Of a DNA stretch of 64,000 nucleotides, positions 17,345 through 26,691 are shown in pieces (positions within the stretch are counted from its first letter, which is position 1; every line of letters starts with the position of its first letter). Both the position numbers and the translations under genes were made by a program. The stretch is taken from assembly GCA_965248935.1 (NCBI GenBank), contig OZ252214.1, positions 3,658,001 to 3,722,000 on the forward strand, written 5' to 3'. Under the pieces are notes generated by a model. That model was not told the origin of the DNA. It did no database searches and saw only the letters and a list, made by a program, of their open reading frames with translations. The stretch is from G032773895 sp965248935 (GTDB lineage: Bacteria; Pseudomonadota; Gammaproteobacteria; Pseudomonadales; Cellvibrionaceae).

Positions 17345-18115
17345 ATGTTTAGTTCAACGGTTTCAAAAGTGACTTGTGCTATTTCGGTGGCACTTCTTTC
17401 TTCTATTAATTATTCCTTTGCCGATTGTGACGGTCGTTGTGCCGCATGGGAAGCTGTGGAAGATTACAATGGAACAAATCCTGATTTACCAAAAACTATT
17501 CCTGAGGGTGAAAAATTCGAGTCGGCTATTGCAAAGCATAGTGCCACATGGGTAACAGATTTTCGTTGGAAAGATGACCTAGCTTGGGAAAAGGATTTTA
17601 AAGATTCAGCCTTAGGCGGAAGTGATAGTTCATGGATTGATGATGTGGATCTGGCGCTGTTTGCCGGCCATGGAAATAAAGATGGAATTTATTTTGGGGT
17701 CAATCAATCGGATTTACAGGCCCACTATAATGAGTCAACGCTAGGTGATAAAGACTTGGAGTGGTTAATTATGGATGCCTGCCAAGTGCTTAAAGATAGC
17801 GCTGGAAAGTGGAACCGCTGGGGATGGCCCGTTTTTGAAGGGCTTCATTATGTTCTTGGTTATAGTACGAATACCTTCGACAAGGATTCTCGGGGTGAAG
17901 ATTTTGCCAAATACGCTATGAAGCATAGTTGGAGGGTAAAAAGTGCGTGGGTAAAAGCCACTATTATCTCTGAAAATGATACTACTGCTGCCTATATGCG
18001 TGCAGATAATGCTACTACCAATACTTATGATGATCACCTCTGGGGCTTTGGTTATACCAGTGCTGACCCTGATAACCCCACCACGCTTTATTACGCCACT
18101 TGGAGTACAGATTAA
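17345..18115 (+). CDS. secreted caspase-fold-like protein (DUF6345-like)
   Basis: 256 residues with a signal peptide ending near residue 26. The mature part has LALFAGHGN (His about 109) and LIMDACQVL (Cys about 146), the His and Cys dyad spacing of clan CD peptidases such as caspases, gingipain and clostripain. It contains many Trp and Asp residues. From memory it resembles proteins named DUF6345, which lack an assigned function; I could not verify this. The next gene encodes a second secreted protein 67 bp downstream, probably its partner. Whether it is an active peptidase is untested. Confidence 0.6.
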   Translation: MFSSTVSKVTCAISVALLSSINYSFADCDGRCAAWEAVEDYNGTNPDLPKTIPEGEKFESAIAKHSATWVTDFRWKDDLAWEKDFKDSALGGSDSSWIDDVDLALFAGHGNKDGIYFGVNQSDLQAHYNESTLGDKDLEWLIMDACQVLKDSAGKWNRWGWPVFEGLHYVLGYSTNTFDKDSRGEDFAKYAMKHSWRVKSAWVKATIISENDTTAAYMRADNATTNTYDDHLWGFGYTSADPDNPTTLYYATWSTD

Positions 18116-18182
18116 ATCCAATAAATGGAGTTTTAAATTATTCAGTAGCTAATTAATTAATGGAAAATGAAGGATAGTAAAA

Positions 18183-19193
18183 ATGAAATTATTAATAATG
18201 AAAATGGTTGCAGTTGGTTTTGCTTTGAGTGTATCGCAGGTAAATGCGGCGGAAGACTCAGATGTTTATCGATTTGACGGCAATGAGGTAAAAAAAGAAA
18301 TACCGAAAGATGTTCCAAATATTAAGGTCAATCCTGAGTTTAAAGTATTGGCAGAAATGCCACAGGTGCCTTCGGTATTGCCGGTATACCAAGTTCAAGG
18401 GATAGAGCCTAAAGAAATTGATCCAGGTAAAAATCATCTTGCTCAGGTATTTGATTTTGATGCACAAGAGAAGGGTATAGATGAAAATTCCGACGGTGTA
18501 GTCAGTGTTATGTTTACTGATGCTGAAAATCGATCACTGGAATTTTTTAGTACAGGTGCAGCGTTCTTTATGAATGAAGAGCTATTCAGCGAGCGTTCTC
18601 CAGATTTACTGGATATAAATAACCTTAGTCAAAAATCTGCGAAGAAAGTTTATCAGAAACGATCCTGGGAATTTTTAAATAAAAATGAACTGGTCAACCC
18701 TGGTATGGTATTTAAAGATATTTCCTTTTCTAAGGTTCAGCAATATTCGATTAAAGACCAGCGTGAATCTTCCAAGGTGGTGGGTGCTGCTGCGCATTAT
18801 GGTTATGAGCTAGGAGGTGTTCCAGCTTGGGGGCCAGGTGCCAAAACCACGGTCTATTTTGGTCCTGAAGGTATTTCCGGTTTTTATAATGCTATTCCAG
18901 CACTAAAAATTGCCGGTGAAGGGGAAACTATTCAACCAGAAAAAGTACTTGATCAGTATATTAGTGCAGGAAGACCACAAACACTTCTTAGGTTGCATTC
19001 GGGAGTGGTTGAACAGGTTGTTATTGAATCTGTGGAGTTAGTTTATTATGTTGAGGCAGGCAATAAACCCCAAGATGTTGTTACGCCACATTACCTGATT
19101 CGTGGATTGTTTTATGGAAACGATATTGCCGGCAGGGAAAAAGGTTTGATTGAATCAGAATTTCAATGGATTGCTTCTGCGGTAGCTCAATAA
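18183..19193 (+). CDS. secreted partner of the caspase-like protein, unknown function
   Basis: 336 residues with a signal peptide ending at VNA, residue about 22. The mature protein has no recognised catalytic motif. A central segment, GVPAWGPGAKTTVYFGPEG, resembles the propeptide-like part found in front of DUF6345-type domains in single-chain proteins (from memory, not verified). If so, this gene and the previous one are a split version of one polyprotein, with this product acting as inhibitor or chaperone. Followed by a strong terminator, so the two genes form one unit. Confidence 0.55.
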   Translation: MKLLIMKMVAVGFALSVSQVNAAEDSDVYRFDGNEVKKEIPKDVPNIKVNPEFKVLAEMPQVPSVLPVYQVQGIEPKEIDPGKNHLAQVFDFDAQEKGIDENSDGVVSVMFTDAENRSLEFFSTGAAFFMNEELFSERSPDLLDINNLSQKSAKKVYQKRSWEFLNKNELVNPGMVFKDISFSKVQQYSIKDQRESSKVVGAAAHYGYELGGVPAWGPGAKTTVYFGPEGISGFYNAIPALKIAGEGETIQPEKVLDQYISAGRPQTLLRLHSGVVEQVVIESVELVYYVEAGNKPQDVVTPHYLIRGLFYGNDIAGREKGLIESEFQWIASAVAQ

Positions 19194-19209
19194 TTTCTAA
19201 CGTTAAATA

Positions 19210-19239
19210 TGAGGTTCCGGTTTAGGAACCTCATTTTTT
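19210..19239 (+). terminator. rho-independent terminator
   Basis: TGAGGTTCC and GGAACCTCA pair over nine bases with a six-base loop and are followed by six T. It ends the two-gene secreted module. Confidence 0.9.
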
Positions 19240-19294
19240 CTTAAATCGGCTAAATTATCCTAGGATAATATGAATATGCTATCAGTGTTATATA

Positions 19295-20998
19295 TTAGTT
19301 TTGTTTTTGGTAAATATTAACTGCGAATAGAATCGATACTATGCTACAGACAGCAATAAATAACGCTGTGATAGTTTGGCCATATAAAAATAAGCCGGTG
19401 CTAATTAGGGTTGCGTAAGTGGCTATAATGGCGAGTACCGCTACAATAGCTCCGCGCTTTAGGTGACCTTCGCCACAGTGAATAATTTGCTGGAAGTCAT
19501 CGATTACATCTTTTTCTTCTGGTCGAGTTAATAGGGTTATTGCGACCCAACTAATGGTGGTAATGGCTACGCCGTATACCAGTCTTTCCCAGGGCTCGAT
19601 ATTATCAAGTGGCCCAAATTCAAAAAATACGGCGCAGAGAAAGGAAATAACCATAGCCGAAATTTCGCTCCAAACATTTATTCTCATCCAGAACCAGCGC
19701 AGCAAAAATAGCAATCCCGTTCCTGCACCTACAGTTAGTAACAAGCGAAATGCTTGCAGAGCGCTCTCTAAATAAAATGCCAAGCTGGCAGAGCAAATCA
19801 TAAGTGTTGCTGTGACAAGACGCCCGGCATAGACTTGTTCTTTTCCAGAGGCTTGCGGACGAATAAAACGTTGATACACATCGTGTATAAGGTAGGATGC
19901 CCCCCAGTTCAATTGAGTTGAAATAGTGGATATCAATGCAGCTAGTAAGGATGCGATAACAATGCCTATGGCGCCTGCGGGTAGAAATGTCAGCATGGCC
20001 GAATAAGCAACATCATCTTTTAGCATATCGTCTGATAGATGAGGGAATGCGACCGCTAGGCTTTCAAGGTTAGGGTATACGGCTAATGAGGCGAGTGCCA
20101 CAATTATCCACGGCCAAGGTCTCACTGCGTAGTGGCAAAAATTAAAAAAGGCTGAGGCGGCAACTGCGTGGTGTTCATTTTTTGCGGCGAGCATACGCTG
20201 GGCAATGTAACCTCCGCCTCCAGGTTCTGCGCCAGGATACCAGACGCTCCACCACTGCACGGCAAAGGGGATAATAAGGAGTGTTATTAGTTGGTTCCTA
20301 TCTGAAAAATCTGGCAGAAATGAGAGTTTATCGACGACATTTTCGTTGCTCATTAAGCCGCTTAAGCCTCCAACCTCGGGGTGCTTGAGAGCATAATAGG
20401 CAGCGAGTAAGGAGCCGGACATGGCCAGAACAAATAAGACGGCATCTGTAATAAGCACGCCCAAGAAACCACCTGAAACACTGAATACTACTGTGATGGT
20501 TCCAATTAATAAGAGAATGACGATGGGCTCAATATTGAGAAGAACGACACCAATTTTTATTGCTGCGAGAGAGATGCTCGCCATAACCATAATGTTAAAA
20601 AAGAAGCCCAGATAAATGGCGCGGAAGCTCCTGAGTATACGTGCAGACTTTCCACTATATCGTCCCTCGTAGAATTCATTATCTGTAGCAACGCCGAGAC
20701 GGCGCCATAACTTGGCGTAAATAAAGGTGGTGAGCATTCCTGTAATCAATAGACACATCCATGTCCAGTTACCTGCTACACCGCTGTTTCTAACAATATC
20801 GGTGACTAGATTTGGCGTATCGGCTGAAAAGGTTGTTGCCACCATTGAGAGACCAAGTAACCACCAGGGCATATTGCGGTTGGCCAAAAAGAAGGATGTG
20901 CTGTCTTTTGCTGATATTTTACTGACTGTAAAGCCTACGATCATTACAAAAGTGAGACAGGATAGGATGATCGCCCAGTCCAAATAACCCAAGGTCAT
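19295..20998 (-). CDS. sodium:solute symporter family transporter
   Basis: 567 residues from the ATG giving MTLGYLDWAII; an upstream in-frame ATG adds 22 residues that do not fit the first helix of the family. About 13 membrane helices. The N-terminal SFFLANRNMPWWLLGLSM segment and the following TFSADTPNLVTD region are typical of the SSS family, where substrate and sodium bind around the broken first core helix. These carriers take up sugars, sialic acid, proline or other organics with sodium. No catabolic gene is adjacent, so the substrate is unknown. Confidence 0.88.
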   Translation of the reverse strand: MTLGYLDWAIILSCLTFVMIVGFTVSKISAKDSTSFFLANRNMPWWLLGLSMVATTFSADTPNLVTDIVRNSGVAGNWTWMCLLITGMLTTFIYAKLWRRLGVATDNEFYEGRYSGKSARILRSFRAIYLGFFFNIMVMASISLAAIKIGVVLLNIEPIVILLLIGTITVVFSVSGGFLGVLITDAVLFVLAMSGSLLAAYYALKHPEVGGLSGLMSNENVVDKLSFLPDFSDRNQLITLLIIPFAVQWWSVWYPGAEPGGGGYIAQRMLAAKNEHHAVAASAFFNFCHYAVRPWPWIIVALASLAVYPNLESLAVAFPHLSDDMLKDDVAYSAMLTFLPAGAIGIVIASLLAALISTISTQLNWGASYLIHDVYQRFIRPQASGKEQVYAGRLVTATLMICSASLAFYLESALQAFRLLLTVGAGTGLLFLLRWFWMRINVWSEISAMVISFLCAVFFEFGPLDNIEPWERLVYGVAITTISWVAITLLTRPEEKDVIDDFQQIIHCGEGHLKRGAIVAVLAIIATYATLISTGLFLYGQTITALFIAVCSIVSILFAVNIYQKQN

Positions 20999-21201
20999 AT
21001 ACACGCCTTTTAATAGTCGTATTTCTTTAAGTATGGCATAGAACTGTTGTACCTCAATAAACAAGCCAATCTATTGGAAATTAGCTCAATTAAACTGAGG
21101 TCGTTGTTTTTATTGAGAGTTTATAAAAAAGTGAGATTTTGATTGGAAACCGAGGGTATTCTTGGGGGTCTAATATCCCAGATTAGTCAGGAATATAAAG
21201 C

Positions 21202-22218
21202 ATGATTATCAAGAAATTTGGCCGCTATAGTGAAAAAGAGTCCTTGGTGACGGATGAAGAGGTTTTTCTTTGTCGTCGAGCACTATTGAAATCCATGGGG
21301 TTTGTCGGAGCAGGGTCGTTGCTGTCCGGTTCAAGTCACGCTGGAATCCTAGATCTTTTTTCCAAAGGTAAGTTTGAGCAGGTATCTGAATTTAAACGTC
21401 AACAGTTGAGTTATGCGAAAGCTTCCGTAGACCCCGCGATTGAATTTACGCCAGAAGACAAAGCATTAAGCCACAATAATTTTTATGAATTTGGTACAAG
21501 TAAGAGTGCGCCAAAAACTATGGCACAAGGGTTAAAGGTGGACCCTTGGACGTTGACTGTTCGCGGTGAAGTAAATAACCCATTAACATTGGGGTTCGAT
21601 GATCTTTTTAAGATGTTTGAGTTGGAAGAGCGTATCTATCGGTTAAGGTGTGTTGAAGCTTGGTCCATGGTGGTTCCCTGGGTAGGTTTTGAGTTAGTCA
21701 AAATAATTAAATTGGTTGAACCTACGGCAAAGGCAAAATACGTTGCTTTTGAGACCTTGGCTGATAAAAACCAAATGCCTGGTGTGCGCAATCGGTTTTT
21801 GGGTGGGAATATTGATTACCCTTATGTGGAGGGGTTGAGTCTTGCCGAAGCTGCGAATCCGCTAACAATTTTATCTGTAGGTTTATATGGCAAAAGTCTT
21901 GCCCCGCAAAATGGGGCACCTATTCGATTGGTTGTCCCTTGGAAATACGGTTTTAAAAGTATAAAGTCTATTGTTGGTATTCATTTTTTGGAAGAGAAGC
22001 CGCCCACAACTTGGAATAGATTGGGGCCCAATGAATATGGATTTTACGCAAACGTTAACCCGAATGTTGATCACCCTCGGTGGAGTCAAAAAATGGAGAG
22101 GCGGATTACGACTGGAGGGCTGTTCGATCAAACGAGAATAGGTACAGAAATGTTTAATGGCTATGGAGAGCATGTGGCTGATTTGTATAAAGATATGAAT
22201 CTTAGGAAATTCTATTAG
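21202..22218 (+). CDS. msrP: protein-methionine-sulfoxide reductase catalytic subunit MsrP
   Basis: 338 residues. A twin-arginine signal (CRRALLKSMGFVGAGSLLSG) sends it to the periplasm through the Tat machinery encoded at the left end of this window. The molybdopterin domain shows LRCVEAWSMVVPWVG with the Mo-ligand Cys and conserved VPWKYGFKS. MsrP repairs oxidised methionines in periplasmic proteins, taking electrons from MsrQ. The length and the start in front of the signal agree with the family. msrQ overlaps its stop by one base. Confidence 0.96.
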   Translation: MIIKKFGRYSEKESLVTDEEVFLCRRALLKSMGFVGAGSLLSGSSHAGILDLFSKGKFEQVSEFKRQQLSYAKASVDPAIEFTPEDKALSHNNFYEFGTSKSAPKTMAQGLKVDPWTLTVRGEVNNPLTLGFDDLFKMFELEERIYRLRCVEAWSMVVPWVGFELVKIIKLVEPTAKAKYVAFETLADKNQMPGVRNRFLGGNIDYPYVEGLSLAEAANPLTILSVGLYGKSLAPQNGAPIRLVVPWKYGFKSIKSIVGIHFLEEKPPTTWNRLGPNEYGFYANVNPNVDHPRWSQKMERRITTGGLFDQTRIGTEMFNGYGEHVADLYKDMNLRKFY

Positions 22219-22823
22219 TGTTGTTAAAACTTTGTAGAATAGGGGTGCATTTTGCAAGCCTTACCCCTTGCGTGCTATTTTTCTATTTGGCTATTATTGA
22301 CCAGTTGGGGGCTGATCCGGTTAAAGAAATAATACATTTTACGGGTATCGGAGCGTTAAATTTATTAATTGTCACCTTGTGCGTATCGCCTCTGGCTAAG
22401 TGGTTTAAGTTAAGTTGGCTGATAAAGTTAAGAAAGCCATTAGGCTTGTATTCGTTTCTTTATGCTTCATTGCATATTATTTCTTACGTTACATTTGAGT
22501 TGGGTTTGATGTTTTCGCTATTTTTGCAAGAAATAGTAAAGCGGCCTTATATTTTGGTAGGCATGACGGCTTTTGTTTTTTTAACTTTGATGGCTGTAAC
22601 GTCTATAAACAGTATTCAGAGAAAAATTGGTTCGTATTGGAAAAGAATTCACCAGTGGGTCTACTTAATTATTCTCTTGGTACCTATCCATTTTTTGTGG
22701 TCGGTAAAATCGGTTAGCGTTGAGCCTCTGGTTTATTTATTTATTTGCCTATTATTGTTGTTGATCAGAAAACAAAAAGTGCTTGATGCAGTAAAAAGAC
22801 TATTTCGCCTAATGTCGGGTTAG
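22218..22823 (+). CDS. msrQ: heme-binding membrane subunit MsrQ
   Basis: 201 residues, six membrane helices, starting at a GTG that overlaps the msrP stop codon. The ferric-reductase-like fold carries heme-ligand histidines, visible in ASLHIISYV, KRIHQWVYL and VPIHFLW. It passes electrons from the quinone pool or a flavin reductase to MsrP. The overlap implies coupled translation. Confidence 0.95.
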   Translation: MLLKLCRIGVHFASLTPCVLFFYLAIIDQLGADPVKEIIHFTGIGALNLLIVTLCVSPLAKWFKLSWLIKLRKPLGLYSFLYASLHIISYVTFELGLMFSLFLQEIVKRPYILVGMTAFVFLTLMAVTSINSIQRKIGSYWKRIHQWVYLIILLVPIHFLWSVKSVSVEPLVYLFICLLLLLIRKQKVLDAVKRLFRLMSG

Positions 22824-22826
22824 TTT

Positions 22827-22860
22827 GAGCAGTGCGGGTTTATGAGCAGTGCGGGCTCAT
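22827..22860. repeat. 17-bp tandem duplication after the msrQ stop
   Basis: Two adjacent 17-base units starting GAGCAGTGCGGG, differing at two positions, beginning four bases after the msrQ stop codon. Confidence 0.9.
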
Positions 22861-22875
22861 TTGAATAATAGGGTG

Positions 22876-25218
22876 TTAGAGAGGCGTGACGGCTTTGGCA
22901 ATAAGGTCTATAGCTTGGGACTCAGACATTGTATCGTTTCGCCAGAAATTATAAACCGCGTCTATAAGCGCTTCTTTTTCAGTATTTTGCAGTGCCATAT
23001 TATGAATTGCAGATGGCACTAGGCTTTGGTTTTTAATGGAGGCAAGGAAATCTTTATGGGCTCCGCTGGTATAGTCGTCCAGTTCGTTGGATTTGAAATC
23101 CATTCTTGTTGGTGTCGTGCCTTTTTGTTTGTTGTATGCCAGTTGTCCCTCTTTACTCATTAGTAGTCGAGCAAATTCCATTTGGGCTAGGTGTAATCTA
23201 GGGTTGGTTTGCTTGAACATGAGCAAGGTGTCTGAAGCAAAGCTAAATTCATTGTTTTTACTTGGGGCGGGCCAGTAGTCGTAGTCTTTTCCAAGCACCA
23301 TACCTCCTGCTTCCAGCTCGCCTCTTGTCCAGTCTCCCATTATTTGTATTGCGGCCTTTCCGTTTATCACATCGGCGCTGACCAAACTGAAGTCTCTACC
23401 TACATTATCGACGGTACAGTATTTCTTTAAACGTTTAAATAATGACAAGATGGCTTGCATCTCGCCACTTCTCAGTGCGGAGGAATCTGCCTTAGCGAAA
23501 GCGCGATTAAACCAATTTGCACCTCCTATGCCGAGAGCGATGGTTTCGAATACCGTCGCCACTTGCCAAGACTCTTCACTGTGGGCGATAGGAGTAATTT
23601 TCATGGCGAGTAAATCGTCACACAGTTTAAAAAACTGATCCCAGGTGTGTGGGGCGGAGTGATACCCGGCTTGTTGAACCAATGCAAGATTTACCCATAG
23701 CACATTGACGCGGGATACATTAATAATTGTCGCTACAGGCTTATTATCAACATGCGCTAAATCCAGTAATTCTGGCGGCAGTATTTTTGACCACTGCTGT
23801 TCTTTACTTACGGGCGTCAGGTCTGCAAGTACCCCTTGTCCGGCCCAATTTTTTACTTTTACACCGGCTACCGCTCCCGCTGTGGGTGGATTACCGGATT
23901 TTAACCGCTTATTTATATTGTCGATAATATCTGAGGGGGTTTCTCTGTCTGCCCAGTGGTGCCCTATATTGAGTAGCTTTTCCTTAATGGCGCCCACGGC
24001 CCGACCATCCCCAGCGGTTTTCCAGCCGTGAACCACATCTATGTCGACTAATTCCAATTGATGTGTACTCTCTGCTAATTGATGAGAGCGCTGAACAATT
24101 TTGGCAATAATTTTCTGAGCTTGGAGCAGTGCTTTTTGATTGGAGTGACTGAGAATATCTAGTTTGTCAGCATGGCCAGTAATTTCATAGCTGACGTTCA
24201 ATTGATCTTTTGTTGCGCGGGTAATTCCAGATACGACCGAAACCAGTTGGCTCATTTTTTCGCCGACATCCAGCATTTGATTACGAGCGTGGCTGGCTTT
24301 GTCTGTACTGTCGAGGACTTGTTCTCGTGTTGTACCCATCACGCTTATTAGTTCACTCATTTGAGACGTAACAGATGAGATCAGCTCGCTAATTTCTTCG
24401 GTTGCGTCGGTTGTGCGCATAGCGAGGTTTCTCACTTCATCTGCAACCACTGAAAAGCCTCTACCTTGCTCTCCTGCACGAGCGGCTTCAATGGCGGCGT
24501 TTAGAGCGAGAAGGTTAGTTTGGTCTGCAATTGATTTTACTTCGGTAGATATATCTGCGATTTTGGATGTGCTTTGTTCGAGGGTTTCCATTGCTGAGGA
24601 AAGTTGTGTAATGGCTTCGGCTGAAGAGGAAATTTCAGTAGCCACATGCTGCACTGTATCTGCGCTGGAACCGGATAGTTCACAGGCCGAATGAACCATG
24701 GCATTCATTTCGGAAGCATTATCCGAAACCTCATGGATTTTTATGTTCATTTCTTTGGTAAATCGAGATGCTTGTATTGATCGCTCTAATTGTTCATCCG
24801 CGCCTAAAATAAGCTGCCTTACCAAAGCTTCGAACTCTTCTATTTCTAAGTTATTGGCTTCGGTTTGTGTTTCAACTAGACGTAGGGCGGTACGCACCCC
24901 ATAGATAAACCCTCTGAGTTTATAGGCAGGGGAATGGCTATTTTCCACGGGTATATCAACTAAGAGGCTTTTCCCCTCTCGATCTAAAGCGTCAACGGCT
25001 TGGTGGAGGTTAAGCAGTGGGTGTAGTTGGTTCCACATTATAAAGGCAGTGATAGAAAGAAAGGTAAGAATGGCTGCTGAAAAGAGTGACCAGCCAGTAG
25101 CTGACAGATCAAAAGTTGCGAGGGAGATAACGCCGATAAGAATACCTATTATAGGAGCTATCAAAAGTTTCAAAATAAGCTTAATGGTAACTTCCGATGT
25201 TGGTTCACTCGGTGACAT
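22876..25218 (-). CDS. chemoreceptor fused to a sugar-binding-protein domain
   Basis: 780 residues. Two membrane helices (about 12-35 and 43-63) are joined by a loop of only a few residues, so there is no periplasmic sensor. The methyl-accepting signalling domain covers about 120-390, with the hairpin tip IEAARAGEQGRGFSVVADEV near 243-262. Residues about 392-780 form an ABC-type sugar-binding protein of the glucose/mannose family, shown by VVHGWKTAGDGRAVGAIK, KSGNPPTAGAV, WVNLALVQQAGY, INGKAAIQIMGDWTRGE and a conserved end. By topology this ligand domain should be in the cytoplasm, below the signalling tip. I know no described receptor of this order. It stands alone on the minus strand. Confidence 0.9.
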   Translation of the reverse strand: MSPSEPTSEVTIKLILKLLIAPIIGILIGVISLATFDLSATGWSLFSAAILTFLSITAFIMWNQLHPLLNLHQAVDALDREGKSLLVDIPVENSHSPAYKLRGFIYGVRTALRLVETQTEANNLEIEEFEALVRQLILGADEQLERSIQASRFTKEMNIKIHEVSDNASEMNAMVHSACELSGSSADTVQHVATEISSSAEAITQLSSAMETLEQSTSKIADISTEVKSIADQTNLLALNAAIEAARAGEQGRGFSVVADEVRNLAMRTTDATEEISELISSVTSQMSELISVMGTTREQVLDSTDKASHARNQMLDVGEKMSQLVSVVSGITRATKDQLNVSYEITGHADKLDILSHSNQKALLQAQKIIAKIVQRSHQLAESTHQLELVDIDVVHGWKTAGDGRAVGAIKEKLLNIGHHWADRETPSDIIDNINKRLKSGNPPTAGAVAGVKVKNWAGQGVLADLTPVSKEQQWSKILPPELLDLAHVDNKPVATIINVSRVNVLWVNLALVQQAGYHSAPHTWDQFFKLCDDLLAMKITPIAHSEESWQVATVFETIALGIGGANWFNRAFAKADSSALRSGEMQAILSLFKRLKKYCTVDNVGRDFSLVSADVINGKAAIQIMGDWTRGELEAGGMVLGKDYDYWPAPSKNNEFSFASDTLLMFKQTNPRLHLAQMEFARLLMSKEGQLAYNKQKGTTPTRMDFKSNELDDYTSGAHKDFLASIKNQSLVPSAIHNMALQNTEKEALIDAVYNFWRNDTMSESQAIDLIAKAVTPL

Positions 25219-25580
25219 GTTGGTTTGTCCTTTTAGGCAGACCTTACTCTATTTGCTTATAAGTAATAAGTATAGGACGTAAATTGAACTGCGCCTCTTT
25301 AGAACAATAAATAGTCGGATGGAGTTTATAAAAGAAAAATACGTTGGCAGGATACTCAAAATTGCTCAGGTTTTTAGACAATGTTTTGCTGAGGGCGAGA
25401 GTATAAGAAGCAACAGATATATAAGGGCGTACGAGTATAAAAAATTATTCAATAGAATGAATACCTTAGGGGAGATCTTAAAAGCAGAATAATGTGCGTC
25501 AAATATCTGGTATTGACGCCTGTTTTGGTTAAAAAGTAACCCTACTGCTAGGCTAAAAGTGAAGCACAGAGGTAAAACCA

Positions 25581-26498
25581 ATGAAGCATTCAAGGCCAGC
25601 TTGTACCAAACCTCCTTATAGCAGACATTCCTATACTAAACATTCCTATACTAAAAGAGATATTAAGCTAGAACTAGATGTTGAAAATAAGCAAAAGGAT
25701 GTTGTTTGTATCGATTCTTGCTCGGCTCGCTTCTGGTTCAGTATCGCAACTGTTTTTTTATGTTTTTTGTTGATAATAACTTTTTCTAACGTTGTTATTG
25801 CCGATGAGCATCGCTACCTACAGTCAGAAAAATCCCAGACCTTTTACTTGTTAACCCATACTTCTTTAAACAAAAAATCGGCTTTAAACAGCGAAGATTT
25901 AATCGTTGAAGATATTCGATATTTGAAAAATGACGCAAAGCGTTTTCAGTCGTATCGAGAAGTAGAGCACGTTCTATTTGAGCATTATCTACCAGGAGAG
26001 GATGACCCCAAGTATTTTAAGCAGGAGTTGAGCAACCTTGCAAAATATATAAGTAGATACCCCAGCAGCATTCAGTTAATCCGCGCTTTAAGGAAAAAGG
26101 CGTGGGGAATAAGATATAAAGCGAGAAGTTTTGAAACAAAAATAACGGGCTCTAGAATGCAAATAGTGTCTGTGGATGTGTATTTTGACCCAAGATCCGC
26201 AGCGCAGTTAAAGTTCCATCGCGCCTGTGCAAAAAAGAGAGCGCATTGTATTGCATCGCCAGCCGATGCATTTTTGCATGAACTTTTGCATGTTAAAAGT
26301 GTTGTTCTTGATCCTCTTAAATTTTTGATGAAAGGGGGAATGGAAACAGCGCTTTACCCTTACAGTTACGAAATGAATATCATTGATGAAGAAAACTTGC
26401 TTTATCGGTCAATGACTAAAATTGACAGTCAGCCTCGCCCAATCCGTAGAGAGCATTATGGTAAGTATACCGTCGCCCGTTGCGTCACCTGCTTATAA
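25581..26498 (+). CDS. membrane-anchored HExxH metallopeptidase-like protein
   Basis: 305 residues. A basic N-terminal tail with a duplicated HSYTK, one membrane helix at about 50-72 (FWFSIATVFLCFLLIITF), then a soluble domain. FLHELLHVKS supplies an HExxH zinc motif near residue 235, and Glu residues in the following GGMETALYPYSYE segment could be the third ligand. Such a layout resembles M91/NleD-like and other small zinc peptidases, but the family is not certain. It is predicted to act in the periplasm if the tail stays inside. Not clearly in an operon. Confidence 0.6.
   Translation: MKHSRPACTKPPYSRHSYTKHSYTKRDIKLELDVENKQKDVVCIDSCSARFWFSIATVFLCFLLIITFSNVVIADEHRYLQSEKSQTFYLLTHTSLNKKSALNSEDLIVEDIRYLKNDAKRFQSYREVEHVLFEHYLPGEDDPKYFKQELSNLAKYISRYPSSIQLIRALRKKAWGIRYKARSFETKITGSRMQIVSVDVYFDPRSAAQLKFHRACAKKRAHCIASPADAFLHELLHVKSVVLDPLKFLMKGGMETALYPYSYEMNIIDEENLLYRSMTKIDSQPRPIRREHYGKYTVARCVTCL
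25625..25654. repeat. 15-bp perfect tandem duplication
   Basis: Two identical adjacent copies of ACATTCCTATACTAA near the start of the HELLH gene, in frame, coding for the duplicated HSYTK. Confidence 0.95.
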
Positions 26499-26691
26499 TT
26501 ATATTCTGTATACAGTTATTCTTCGTTTTTCGCTTCCTATATGTTCGGTTAATACTTTTTTTCACCCAGCCATTTAGTGTTTTTCTGATTTTGTTGTATT
26601 TCTTTTTTCTCTTGAATTGACTATCCTGTTATCGTCCATTTTCCCAGTTTTCTGAATGTTTGGGTATTCAAACGGGTAGAGTTTAAACTTA

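Noticed and set aside
25366..25593. 75-residue hydrophobic minus-strand ORF
   Set aside because: Overlaps the start of the HELLH gene, no ribosome-binding site, and AT-rich intergenic DNA often yields such hydrophobic frames.
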